From contig URPI01000005.1 in the NCBI GenBank assembly GCA_900549705.1, positions 1-29,506 on the forward strand: 29,506 bases of DNA, given 5' to 3'. A model generated the notes under the pieces. The model worked only from the letters and a program-made list of their open reading frames with translations, did no database searches and had not been told where the DNA came from. Made by a program: the position numbers and the translations under genes. The stretch comes from an uncultured Eubacteriales bacterium. GTDB taxonomy: Bacteria > Bacillota > Clostridia > Oscillospirales > Oscillospiraceae. Of this stretch, positions 22,812 through 29,506 are shown one piece after another. Each line of letters starts with the position of its first letter. Position 1 is the stretch's first letter.

Positions 22812-23969
22812 TCACTTTCGGGAAACAGGGATATAATAGAATGTCTGGATGGTGGGTTTGCCATTGGCATCCAGCTCCCAGCCCTTGTGGAACATCAGGG
22901 ATTCAACCTGACTGACATCCAGAATGGCATCAAACATCTGGCTTTCCATAAAATAGACCATTTTTTCCTGATCCTCGAAGCCATAGGTGGAGGCAACGCA
23001 CCGGTGCTCGCTACCATCCTTCATTCGGACACCGCAAACACCCTGGGGAAGTGTGACCAGCTCATCCCAGCCCTCCCAGTATTCGTCCACCTGATAGCGG
23101 GTGCGCAGGCTTAGCTGACCAATCTGCGCATCCAGCAGAACCACATCGCTGTCGCCGATTTTGGCATTGGGCGTGACGCTGATGCTGTCGCCGGTGCCGG
23201 TCAGCGTCCACTTCAGTTCCCAGTTGCCCTTTACCTGAGGTACGAACTCACCAGTCTTTGTATGGGGCTGGAAATCAATGCTGCTAAAAGTGAACACGAT
23301 CTCTTTGCCCATATAGCGTCCATCCGTTTCATGGAAGTTGATGTAGTGGGTATATTCCAGACTTCCATCCTCGGCTACATAATCCAGAATCGCGGGGCTG
23401 AAAGGCTTGGTGTCATCGTATTTCACCGGACTTCCATCGGAGGCGTAGACCCATTCTCCCTTGTCATTCCGGGTAGTGCCGTCATAGAAACCTCCGGTTT
23501 GGCTTACGGAATAATCCCGCTTTCCGTCAATGGTAACCCTGGGCCAGGCAAAGGGTTCTTCACCTTCCGGAAGTTCAAAGCCCTCGATTCGGAAGGTGAT
23601 CTCTGCCTGATAGTTATCCACAATGGACTGCACCGCAGTGATGGTAACGCCCTGATCGGTGACGGACAGAACCTCGTTGGGATTTGCAGCTCCCTTGGTT
23701 TCCTCCAGCATCACAGACAGACCGCTCTTTTCTGCTTGCTCCTTTACATCCTGAGAGGGATTGTAGCGGGTTTGGGCAGTCGTTGACCACCGAGTATAGA
23801 CTGCTGCGGCGGTCATAGTGCCCATAATCAGCGTTGCCGCCAAAACAAACAGCAGTTTTTTTCTCCCGGAAAACCCGGTTTGCTTTTTCTGAAATGTGCC
23901 GAACTCCGCTTCTTCAATCAAGTCCGCATCCATATTCTGGATTCCCTTGAGCATATCTTTCCCTGTCAT
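22812..23969 (-). CDS. DUF4179-type membrane protein, probable anti-sigma factor
   Basis: This 385-residue protein has a short cytoplasmic N terminus (1-37), one transmembrane helix (about 38-58, LLFVLAATLIMGTMTAAAVY) and a long extracytoplasmic domain rich in beta strands (about 80-385). Its start overlaps the ECF sigma stop as ATGA, which is the usual arrangement of a sigma/anti-sigma pair. DUF4179 proteins with this layout are common beside ECF genes in Clostridia. That its first 37 residues hold the sigma factor at the membrane is inferred. The outer domain is too large for simple anchoring and probably senses an envelope signal. Confidence 0.82.
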   Translation of the reverse strand: MTGKDMLKGIQNMDADLIEEAEFGTFQKKQTGFSGRKKLLFVLAATLIMGTMTAAAVYTRWSTTAQTRYNPSQDVKEQAEKSGLSVMLEETKGAANPNEVLSVTDQGVTITAVQSIVDNYQAEITFRIEGFELPEGEEPFAWPRVTIDGKRDYSVSQTGGFYDGTTRNDKGEWVYASDGSPVKYDDTKPFSPAILDYVAEDGSLEYTHYINFHETDGRYMGKEIVFTFSSIDFQPHTKTGEFVPQVKGNWELKWTLTGTGDSISVTPNAKIGDSDVVLLDAQIGQLSLRTRYQVDEYWEGWDELVTLPQGVCGVRMKDGSEHRCVASTYGFEDQEKMVYFMESQMFDAILDVSQVESLMFHKGWELDANGKPTIQTFYYIPVSRK

Positions 23970-24520
23970 ACGTGAATACCCTCCTTTTTTAAGTAAGCTG
24001 CCAATTTGCTTCTTGCCCGGGACAGCCGCATTGCAACGTTGCTCTGGCTGAGCTTATACCGCAGCGCAATCTCGCTGATGCTGTCGCCGTACCAGTACCG
24101 TCTGACAAAAATCATCCGGTTTTCCTGTGTCTGTCCGTGCAGAAAGCTGCTGACAAGACTGCTGATTTCAGCGCTGTCCACAGTCGTATCATGCCAGGGA
24201 CTAGGGATGCATTCCTCCATTTCCTGCGTTAGGGCAACAACCTCCGCGTTCCGCTTGGCGGCATTCTTCCAGTCCAGCTTTCCAAAAGCGAAAAAACGGC
24301 AGATTTTTGCCAGGTAGGCATAGAAATGATCCGGTTTTGTTGGCGGGATTGTATCCCATGCCTTCAGATATGTGTCATTCACGCACTCCTGCGCATCCTC
24401 GTTGTTCCGAAGGATATTCGCTGCCAGACCTGTCAGACGGGTTCCGTACTTGTAAGCTGTCTGCTGGATGGCATCTTCGTTCCGGGTGAAGAACAGCTCG
24501 ATTATTTGATTGTCATTCAT
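23966..24520 (-). CDS. ECF-type RNA polymerase sigma factor
   Basis: This 184-residue protein has sigma region 2 (about 10-75, with NNEDAQECVNDTYLKAW) and region 4 (about 130-180) with the helix-turn-helix SISEIALRYKLSQSNVAMRLSRARSKL in the form of sigma-70 family members. The start at 24520 is chosen because AGGAGG lies eight bases upstream and the longer frame to 24658 runs through the promoter region. It is coupled to the DUF4179 gene by an ATGA overlap. A characteristic auto-regulated ECF promoter (GGAAC/CGTC type) was not evident upstream; a weak TTGAAA/TAAGTT pair is possible. Confidence 0.9.
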   Translation of the reverse strand: MNDNQIIELFFTRNEDAIQQTAYKYGTRLTGLAANILRNNEDAQECVNDTYLKAWDTIPPTKPDHFYAYLAKICRFFAFGKLDWKNAAKRNAEVVALTQEMEECIPSPWHDTTVDSAEISSLVSSFLHGQTQENRMIFVRRYWYGDSISEIALRYKLSQSNVAMRLSRARSKLAAYLKKEGIHV

Positions 24521-24700
24521 TGACTTCGCCTCCTGTGTTTTGCTCTTCACTTTAACAGAGGGATTCTCAACGGGAAACTTAACGTATTTCTGTAAAAATT
24601 TCAATATTCCTGTGAAAAACAAACCGGCCAATTTGAATTGACCTGATTGCAGTGCCAAAAGCGTTGACCTCGGCCCGCAATATACGATTCTACAAACAAA

Positions 24701-24744
24701 AATAATCCGAACCCTTTTCTAGCTGCGAGAAGGTTCGGATTATT
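24701..24744. terminator. Two-way hairpin terminator
   Basis: A 13-bp perfect stem AATAATCCGAACC/GGTTCGGATTATT (24701-24713 and 24732-24744) has CTTTT after it on the plus strand and TTTTTG after it on the minus strand. It has no gene ending next to it on either side, so it may be left from a lost gene. Confidence 0.7.
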
Positions 24745-24760
24745 CTTTTCACTGGACAGA

Positions 24761-24821
24761 TTCAAAAAACGGGTCATCCCGCAAGGGACAACCCGTTTTT
24801 TGGTACGCCAGAAGGGACTCG
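24761..24821. repeat. 61-bp direct repeat, copy 2 (tRNA-Arg 3' end plus terminator)
   Basis: The same layout as 21072-21132; the terminator loop differs (ATCCCGCAAGGGA in place of GTTCCGTAAAGAAC). Confidence 0.8.
24801..24821 (-). pseudogene. tRNA-Arg 3' fragment (21 nt)
   Basis: Plus-strand TGGTACGCCAGAAGGGACTC followed by G is the complement of the last 21 bases of the tRNA-Arg(ACG) genes, CCA included. The match stops inside the T-loop. The rest of the tRNA is missing and unrelated palindromic sequence follows. Confidence 0.8.
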
Positions 24822-24901
24822 TTTTCAAAAAGGAGCAATCCCTGTCGAGCCGGGGATTGAAAACAGTCCACCGGACTGTTTTATTGAAATGGTTCGAGTC
24901 C
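24815..24901. repeat. Palindromic insert closed by tRNA T-arm sequence
   Basis: GGACTCG (24815-24821) and CGAGTCC (24895-24901) are inverted. Between them lie an AATCCC/GGGATT hairpin and the stem AAAACAGTCC/GGACTGTTTT (24860-24869, 24873-24882). Confidence 0.6.
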
Positions 24902-24915
24902 GCTCCCGAATATAC

Positions 24916-24947
24916 AAAAAAGAGCTATCTCCTACCGGAAATAGCTC
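24916..24947 (-). terminator. Terminator of tRNA-Arg copy 2
   Basis: On the minus strand, stem GAGCTAT/ATAGCTC (24941-24947 and 24922-24928), extended by a short inner GGA/TCC stem, is followed by TTTTTT. The sequence is unrelated to the terminator of copy 1. Confidence 0.85.
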
Positions 24948-24952
24948 CTCTT

Positions 24953-25029
24953 TGGTACGCCAGAAGGGACTCGAACCCCCGACCTACTGATTCGTAGTCA
25001 GTCACTCTATCCAACTGAGCTACTGGCGC
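24953..25029 (-). tRNA. tRNA-Arg(ACG), copy 2
   Basis: 77 nt with an encoded CCA. It is identical to copy 1 apart from the acceptor 5' strand, GCGCCAG here against GCGTCAG, so acceptor pair 4 is C-G rather than U-G. The anticodon loop CTACGAA gives ACG. Confidence 0.95.
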
Positions 25030-25057
25030 ATACGCATTCATCACTGAGTGCTAAGGT

Positions 25058-25086
25058 ATGATAGCACACTCTGGCGGAGAATGCAA
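25058..25086 (-). promoter_or_regulatory. Promoter of tRNA-Arg copy 2
   Basis: On the minus strand, -35 TTGCAT (25081-25086), a 17-bp spacer and -10 TATCAT (25058-25063). The -10 is one base weaker than that of copy 1. Confidence 0.75.
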
Positions 25087-25114
25087 GTGTTTTTTTACAA
25101 AAAATGAAAAAATT

Positions 25115-26518
25115 TCATTCGTGGGAGTTGGACTTGTAATAGGCCGTCAAAAAGAGGAGGACAGCCGTGCCTGCGGCGGGGATGGCGAGCCAGGACTGCT
25201 CTGCAAGGAAGGAGGTGTCATCCGTCCTTCTTGGCGGCTGGGATGGCTCTGTATCCGGGGGCGGCGCTGTATCGGTGGGGACGGGTTCCGTGATGACTTC
25301 GGTAGGAACTTCGGTGGGAGCCTCCACCGGGGCGAGATTTTCAAAAAAGTCATCCTTCTTGCTGTCCGGCCCCACGGTGGAATGCCAAAGCCCATAGAGG
25401 CAGGGGCTGTACCGCTCCACGTCGGAGGCCCGGTCTGCCCCCTGAAAGTACCAGGCAAAATCGCTCACCTGGCTTTCGTGACAGGGAAAGCCCAATTCCT
25501 TTGTCACCTCATAGGCGGTTTTCCCACCGAAGGCATCCATGGGAATGTCCCAGTTCAGGGTGATTTGATTTTCAGGATATAGGTGCAGATAGGTTTTGGG
25601 AACTTGCCAAACGCCGTACTCCTGGGCGGAATCCGGGAATCGGGTGCTGTCGGCACTGGCTTCCACCGCTTTTTTCAGCAGGTCAGACGTGAGCTGGTGC
25701 ATCCCGTGGCCGTATTCGCCCTTTTCGTCATGCCCAACGGCAACCAGAGGCCTGTAATAGCGCAGTTGTCGGGTGACGAAATCCAGCAGAGTCTCCCGGG
25801 AGAAGCCCTCCTCCTCATAAAAGGAATAGGCATCCTCCATGTCAAAGGTGTAATAGTCGGGGAAAGCGCCAAACACCGGGTAATCCCGCACACCCACAGT
25901 CCACAGACCCCGGAGCATTTCGTGAACCCGGATGGAGGTGATGTTCCGGTGGTCAGTGAAATAAACCACCTGCACCCGTTTGCCCTGCTGGGCGGCATAC
26001 CAGGGGAGAAGTCCCGCGAAAAACAGCTGCTCGTCGTCTCCGTGGGTGGATAATAGCAGCAGGTCAGCTTCGCCCTGGGGAATTTTGTTCCACTGCTCCA
26101 CCCAGTCCGGGAGCGCCCCTGGGGAGAAAACGCGCAGTTCGTTTACCTGGGCTTCCCCGGAGGAGAAGGTCAGCAGAAGGCATTTGGGAAGCTGCCCCAG
26201 CGCCTTTTCCACATCCAGATAGAAGTGGAGGATGCCGCCGGTGTCCACCGTAATCGCTCGATCGTTTTCCGTCAGGGTAACGGATTCATAGGGTAGGTCA
26301 AAAATGAAATAAAGGCCGGAGATGCCTTCCTCAGCACGAAGGGTCAGGGAAGCGCCGCCGGGGACGGCTTGCGATTGAAGAAGGTTCATGTCAAACAGGG
26401 CATCCGTATCATCAATGCCGCTGTCGGCAAGAATGCGCCCGCCGCCTGAAATATCTGCGGCAAAGGCGCTGCAGCAGAATAAGCGCATAAGCAGAACGAT
26501 AAAAAGCAGTTTTTTCAT
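25115..26518 (-). CDS. Secreted, membrane-anchored PIG-L/LmbE-family deacetylase
   Basis: This 467-residue protein should remove N-acetyl groups from an extracellular sugar or glycan with a zinc ion. It has a signal peptide (1-20, AFA), an N-terminal beta-rich domain of unknown type (about 22-140), the PIG-L fold (about 150-390) with H159-G-D-D-E163 and the second metal motif H271-x2-H274 in EYGHGMHQ, a Pro/Thr/Glu-rich linker (396-434) and a C-terminal transmembrane helix (about 441-461) with a short polar tail. Most LmbE proteins are cytoplasmic and about 230 residues, so export and anchoring are unusual. ATG 26518 has AGGAGAGG upstream; a longer reading frame through 27367 lies antisense to mutY and is rejected. 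Confidence 0.87.
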   Translation of the reverse strand: MKKLLFIVLLMRLFCCSAFAADISGGGRILADSGIDDTDALFDMNLLQSQAVPGGASLTLRAEEGISGLYFIFDLPYESVTLTENDRAITVDTGGILHFYLDVEKALGQLPKCLLLTFSSGEAQVNELRVFSPGALPDWVEQWNKIPQGEADLLLLSTHGDDEQLFFAGLLPWYAAQQGKRVQVVYFTDHRNITSIRVHEMLRGLWTVGVRDYPVFGAFPDYYTFDMEDAYSFYEEEGFSRETLLDFVTRQLRYYRPLVAVGHDEKGEYGHGMHQLTSDLLKKAVEASADSTRFPDSAQEYGVWQVPKTYLHLYPENQITLNWDIPMDAFGGKTAYEVTKELGFPCHESQVSDFAWYFQGADRASDVERYSPCLYGLWHSTVGPDSKKDDFFENLAPVEAPTEVPTEVITEPVPTDTAPPPDTEPSQPPRRTDDTSFLAEQSWLAIPAAGTAVLLFLTAYYKSNSHE

Positions 26519-26559
26519 TTTGACCTCTCCTAAAAGAATTGAACATCGCGGTATCACCC

Positions 26560-26589
26560 TTGACAATGGGCTGCGTGTAACGGTACAAT
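26560..26589 (+). promoter_or_regulatory. Promoter of the mutY-PHP operon
   Basis: -35 TTGACA (26560-26565), an 18-bp spacer and -10 TACAAT (26584-26589), 23 bp before the mutY ATG. It lies in the 93-bp gap shared with the divergent deacetylase gene. Confidence 0.8.
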
Positions 26590-26611
26590 AATAGCAAAAA
26601 ACGAAAGGACA

Positions 26612-27667
26612 ATGATGATGGATGAATATTCGCTCCCGGCACAGCTTCCGGCGCTGCTGCTTCCCTGGTATCGGGAGCATCGGCGGATGCTGCCCTGGCG
26701 GGAGGATGGACAGCCCTACCATGTGTGGGTATCGGAAATCATGCTTCAGCAGACCCGAGTGGAGGCTGTCAAGGGATATTATGCCCGATTTCTTGCAGAA
26801 CTTCCGACAATTCAGGATTTGGCGCAGTGCGATGACGAGAAACTCCACAAGCTCTGGGAGGGACTGGGCTATTACAGCCGTGTGCGTAACCTGAAAAAAG
26901 CGGCGGGGGAGATTATGACCCGCTATGGCGGCACCTTTCCCCGAGATTACAAGGCGGTTCTGGCGCTTCCGGGCATCGGGGAATATACCGCCGGAGCCAT
27001 CTGCTCCATCAGCTTCAATCAGCCCACCCCGGCAGTGGACGGCAATGTGCTGCGGGTGTGCGCCCGCCTGACCGATGACGGGGCTTCCATCGACCTGCCG
27101 GACACCAAAAAAAAGGTGCGGACGGCGCTGGAGGCCATTTACCCGGCCAGCGCCGGAGATTTCACCCAGGCACTGATGGAGCTGGGGGCGACCCTCTGCG
27201 GCCCCAATTGGAAGCCTCAGTGCGGCCAGTGCCCCTGCGCTGCCCTCTGCCGGGCGTTTCAAAACGGCACGGCGGAGAGCCTCCCGGTGCGCAGCCCAAA
27301 AAAGGAGAAACGGCAGGAGGACAGAACGGTGTTTATTCTCTCCTGCGATGGCCGCTATGCTCTGCACAGGCGGGAAAAAAAGGGACTTCTGGCAGGGCTA
27401 TGGGAGTTTCCCAATGTCAGCGGCAGGCTGCAGCTGGATGAGGCAATGCAGGCTGTGGAGAAACTGGGGATAGTTCCCCGGGAGGTGCAGCGTCAGGTGG
27501 AGCGGAAGCATATCTTTACCCACATCCAGTGGAATTTGCGGGGCTACTATCTGGAAGCGGCGGACTGCACCGGCGATTTCAGCTGGTTTACAAGGGAAGA
27601 AATAGAAGAAACGGCGGCGCTGCCCACGGCGTTCCGCCAATTTTGGGAGGAGATAGATTATGTTTGA
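26612..27667 (+). CDS. mutY: A/G-specific adenine glycosylase MutY
   Basis: This 351-residue DNA repair enzyme removes adenine opposite 8-oxoguanine. E41 (in WVSEIMLQQTRV) and D142 (in AVDGNVLRV) are the expected catalytic pair. The helix-hairpin-helix reads LPGIGEYTAGA (118-128). The iron-sulfur site is C195-x7-C203-x2-C206-x5-C212, one residue longer than the x6 spacing of the E. coli enzyme. A C-terminal Nudix-like domain (about 230-351) reads the oxoG, and lacks a Nudix box as expected. Two ATGs (26612, 26615) follow AAAGGA; either may be used. The stop overlaps the next start by eight bases. Confidence 0.95.
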   Translation: MMMDEYSLPAQLPALLLPWYREHRRMLPWREDGQPYHVWVSEIMLQQTRVEAVKGYYARFLAELPTIQDLAQCDDEKLHKLWEGLGYYSRVRNLKKAAGEIMTRYGGTFPRDYKAVLALPGIGEYTAGAICSISFNQPTPAVDGNVLRVCARLTDDGASIDLPDTKKKVRTALEAIYPASAGDFTQALMELGATLCGPNWKPQCGQCPCAALCRAFQNGTAESLPVRSPKKEKRQEDRTVFILSCDGRYALHRREKKGLLAGLWEFPNVSGRLQLDEAMQAVEKLGIVPREVQRQVERKHIFTHIQWNLRGYYLEAADCTGDFSWFTREEIEETAALPTAFRQFWEEIDYV

Positions 27668-28445
27668 CTACCATATACATTCCCGGGTTTCCTTCGATGG
27701 CCACGACACCGGTGCGGCGCTGGTGCAGGCAGCGGAAAAGGCGGGCTTGCGGGAGATCTGCTTCACCGACCATATGGATTATGTGCGCGGTGCGGCAGAG
27801 CAGACCATGATTTTTGCCGAAGAAGACTACAGCCGGGAATATGATGGCCTTACCAGTCAGACGCTGAAAATCCGCAGAGGGATGGAGTATGGCCTGTACC
27901 CTGATAACACGGAGCAGATGAAGCGGGATTGCGCCCGGCGGAGTTATGATTTTGTGCTGGGTTCCATCCATTTTGTGGATGATTTGGATGTTTATTTCGG
28001 GGAATATTGGCAGGGGAAAACGGTGTTTGAAGCCCAGCGACGGTATTTTGAGGAAATGCTTGCCTGTGTGCAGGTGCATAACGACTATGACGTGCTGGCG
28101 CACATGACCTATCTGCACAAGGGGCGGGGCAGCCCGGTGAAAACGCCCCTGCCCTATGAAGACCACCGGGAGCTCATCGATGAAATTCTGCGGCAGCTGG
28201 CGCTGAAGGGCAAGGGGCTGGAAGTGAACACCAGCGGCGTTGACCGCTGCGGAGGCTTTTTGCCGACACCGGATTACGTCCGCCGTTTTCGGGAGTTGGG
28301 CGGCGAGATTGTCACCATCGGATCCGATGCCCACAATTGCCAGCGGGTGGGGCAGTATACAAAGGAAGCCTGCCAGATGCTAAAGGACATTTACGGCTAC
28401 GTCTGTACCTTTGAAAATCGAAAGCCTATCTTCCATAAACTGTGA
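27660..28445 (+). CDS. PHP-domain histidinol-phosphatase (HisK/HisJ family)
   Basis: This 261-residue enzyme probably dephosphorylates histidinol phosphate in histidine synthesis, with a trinuclear metal site. The PHP metal ligands are in place: H5 and H7 in YHIHS, H15, H38 in TDHMD, then GSIHFVDD (near 101), DVLAHMTYL (near 143) and GSDAHN (near 221). Its size and motif order match HisJ-type enzymes rather than PHP domains of DNA polymerases. It overlaps mutY by eight bases, so it shares that gene's promoter. Other phosphoesters are possible substrates, as no other his gene is nearby. Confidence 0.87.
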   Translation: MFDYHIHSRVSFDGHDTGAALVQAAEKAGLREICFTDHMDYVRGAAEQTMIFAEEDYSREYDGLTSQTLKIRRGMEYGLYPDNTEQMKRDCARRSYDFVLGSIHFVDDLDVYFGEYWQGKTVFEAQRRYFEEMLACVQVHNDYDVLAHMTYLHKGRGSPVKTPLPYEDHRELIDEILRQLALKGKGLEVNTSGVDRCGGFLPTPDYVRRFRELGGEIVTIGSDAHNCQRVGQYTKEACQMLKDIYGYVCTFENRKPIFHKL

Positions 28446-28451
28446 TAAAAC

Positions 28452-28490
28452 ATCGCCCTCGGTCTGCCCGGAAGCAGAGCCGGGGGCGAT
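28452..28490. repeat. Hairpin after the PHP gene
   Basis: A long stem, ATCGCCC...CTG with CAG...GGGCGAT, with mismatches inside and loop CCCGGAAG. No T-run follows on the plus strand, so termination is uncertain here. Confidence 0.55.
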
Positions 28491-28604
28491 TACGCCTGTG
28501 AGGTTTTTGTGACATTTTGGTGTTATTAAAACGGAGAAGGGGGAGGGCACAAAAAACGGTGGTAGATCGGCTGCGCATTGCTGAATAAAATACGCAGACA
28601 TGAC

Positions 28605-28631
28605 ACGGTCATCCGAAAGGGTGACCGTTTT
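28605..28631 (+). terminator. Candidate terminator of the mutY-PHP operon
   Basis: Stem ACGGTCA/TGACCGT (28605-28611 and 28622-28628) with inner TCC-GAAA-GGG, followed by TTTTC. It lies 160 bp after the stop codon. Confidence 0.6.
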
Positions 28632-28691
28632 CAAGCTTCAATCAAAATCGCAACGTTTTTCTGAATTTTCAGGGGAATCCGGAAAGCAACT

Positions 28692-28729
28692 GAAAAAAAT
28701 AAGAGATAACAGCAAACACTGTTATCTCT
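28692..28729 (-). terminator. Terminator of tRNA-Pro
   Basis: On the minus strand, the perfect 11-bp stem AGAGATAACAG/CTGTTATCTCT (28719-28729 and 28702-28712) is followed by TATTTTTTTC. A small GCCGC/GCGGC stem lies between it and the tRNA. Confidence 0.9.
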
Positions 28730-28754
28730 CATCTGAGCCGCAAAGCGGCATTTT

Positions 28755-28831
28755 TGGTCGGAGTGGCGGGATTCGAACCCGCGGCCTCATGGACCCGAAC
28801 CATGCGCGATACCAAGCTTCGCCACACCCCG
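28755..28831 (-). tRNA. tRNA-Pro(CGG)
   Basis: 77 nt with an encoded CCA. Acceptor CGGGGTG pairs with CACTCCG (one G-U). The anticodon stem is CATGG/CCATG with loop TTCGGGT, giving anticodon CGG. The T-arm contains GGGTTCGAATCCC. Confidence 0.95.
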
Positions 28832-28842
28832 TTAGCTTCCCC

Positions 28843-28871
28843 ATTATAGTGAATAAATTGGAAAATGTCAA
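28843..28871 (-). promoter_or_regulatory. Promoter of tRNA-Pro
   Basis: On the minus strand, perfect -35 TTGACA (28866-28871) and perfect -10 TATAAT (28843-28848) are 17 bp apart, 12 bp before the tRNA. Confidence 0.9.
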
Positions 28872-28954
28872 GCCCTGTTAAGTGCCATTTTTCAGAAAAG
28901 CAGAACGGGAATGATTTGAAATGCGTCACATAAGTATTTTAAGAGGTGATTGTT

Positions 28955-29140
28955 ATGGACAAACTGCTGCCGAAAGGGAACAGGACGGGCGTACTGCTGC
29001 TGTCTGCTCTGCTGCTGGGGGCGTTTGTATATTTCGGTTTCAGATACCATCAGGGAAAAGTGGGATTCTTCCCCTTTTTCAATACGGTGGCTGCCTGGGT
29101 GGAGGAAAAAATCGGAACAGTCAGCGGAGGTGGGACATGA
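28955..29140 (+). CDS. Small single-pass membrane protein upstream of a site-2 protease
   Basis: This 61-residue protein has one transmembrane helix (about 12-31, TGVLLLSALLLGAFVYFGF), a basic cytoplasmic start (KLLPKGNR) and an outer segment KVGFFPFFNTVAAWVEEKIG. AAGAGGTGAT four bases upstream supports the ATG at 28955; the nearby in-frame GTG at 28946 lies within that ribosome site. The stop overlaps the start of the M50 protease gene as ATGA. I do not recognise the family. Position suggests a partner or regulator of the protease, as SpoIVFA is for SpoIVFB, but no sequence likeness to SpoIVFA is claimed. Confidence 0.75.
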   Translation: MDKLLPKGNRTGVLLLSALLLGAFVYFGFRYHQGKVGFFPFFNTVAAWVEEKIGTVSGGGT

Positions 29141-29506
29141 AGGGGCGCATCCGTGCGGACGATGGCTTCTTTTTCTTGATGGCCTTGTTCCTGCTGACGC
29201 TGCCGCTGCGGTGGGTATTGGCGTGCTTTCTGGCGGCAATGGTGCATGAGCTGGGGCACGCCCTGGCGGTGCTGCTCTGCGGGGGCAGGATTACGGGGGT
29301 GATGCTGTCCTTCCGCGGAGCGAGAATGGACGCAGCGCCGCTGCCGGTGGGGGCGGAGCTGGTGTGCGTGCTGGCTGGTCCGGCGGCGAGCCTGACACTG
29401 GGACTGCTGCTGCCATGGTTTCCGCGGCTGGCGCTATGCGGATTTGTCCAGGGCGTTTATAATTTGCTGCCTCTGGGAAGATTGGACGGTGCAAGGGCAG
29501 TGGCTT
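29137..29506 (+). CDS. Site-2 protease family (M50, SpoIVFB-like), cut by the window end
   Basis: Translation from the ATG at 29137 stays open to the window end (123 codons). A hydrophobic stretch from about residue 11 leads into the zinc motif HELGHA (H37, E38, H41), followed by LSFRGARMD, a second membrane region with AGPAASLTLGLLL, and NLLPLGRLDG, in which the third zinc ligand Asp lies. These are the two intramembrane protease motifs in normal order. Such proteins release sigma or membrane regulators by cleaving within the bilayer; small SpoIVFB-like members do so in sporulating Clostridia. GGAGG lies six bases upstream and the start overlaps the previous stop. No C terminus can be judged. 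Confidence 0.88.
   Translation, partial: MKGRIRADDGFFFLMALFLLTLPLRWVLACFLAAMVHELGHALAVLLCGGRITGVMLSFRGARMDAAPLPVGAELVCVLAGPAASLTLGLLLPWFPRLALCGFVQGVYNLLPLGRLDGARAVA

Larger units (their letters stand above)
24521..24952. other. 432-bp region of tRNA scars and hairpins, no gene seen
   Basis: From left to right it holds an upstream region of the sigma gene, a two-way hairpin (24701-24744), the second 61-bp repeat with a tRNA-Arg fragment (24761-24821), a palindromic insert (24815-24901) and the terminator of tRNA-Arg copy 2. Confidence 0.6.

Noticed and set aside
26519..27367. N-terminal extension of the LmbE-type gene to 750 codons
   Set aside because: The extension is antisense to mutY. The internal ATG at 26518 has a strong ribosome site and opens on a signal peptide.

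Overview
The window looks like chromosomal DNA from a low-GC-phylum (Firmicutes) gut anaerobe of the class Clostridia, probably Oscillospiraceae/Ruminococcaceae-like. The grounds are strong AGGAGG-type ribosome sites, textbook TTGACA/TATAAT promoters at 17-bp spacing, an FtsEX plus coiled-coil M23 peptidase operon, a single-membrane-style zinc transporter operon with an ECF sigma/DUF4179 pair nearby, and GC-rich hairpin repeats between genes. The assignment is by family resemblance; no rRNA or other species marker is present.

Left part (1-9.9 kb, all minus strand): rsmE; the potassium uptake pair trkA-trkH; an S41 carboxyl-terminal protease; then ftsE-ftsX followed by two tandem EnvC/PcsB-like M23 peptidases. 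The last group is a divisome-controlled peptidoglycan hydrolysis unit driven from one promoter at 9.9 kb. Intergenic gaps carry four copies of a GC-rich hairpin repeat.

Middle (10.1-20.0 kb): a plus-strand pair made of a small alarmone synthetase and a TauE/SafE exporter, joined by an ATGA overlap. It converges on a minus-strand zinc uptake operon of five genes: small Cys/His membrane protein, znuA with a ZinT domain nested inside it, znuC, znuB and a lipoprotein. That operon starts at a consensus promoter abutted by a Fur/Zur-type operator. Next is a self-contained three-gene unit of unknown function, two alpha/beta-hydrolase esterases and an ATP-grasp ligase, with its own promoter and terminator. 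A patatin-like phospholipase gene follows.

Right part (20.2-29.5 kb): a GNAT-YoaP protein; two tRNA-Arg(ACG) genes that bracket a 3.7-kb accessory-looking stretch (GNAT, NUDIX, a multi-hairpin array, DUF4179 membrane protein, ECF sigma factor) together with a truncated third tRNA-Arg 3' end; a secreted, membrane-anchored PIG-L/LmbE-type deacetylase; mutY overlapping a PHP-family histidinol-phosphatase gene; tRNA-Pro(CGG); and a small membrane protein coupled to a site-2 protease that runs off the window.

The best candidates for undescribed biology are the esterase-esterase-ATP-grasp unit, the nested ZnuA/ZinT protein with its Cys/His membrane partner, and the multi-hairpin array at 22.64-22.80 kb.
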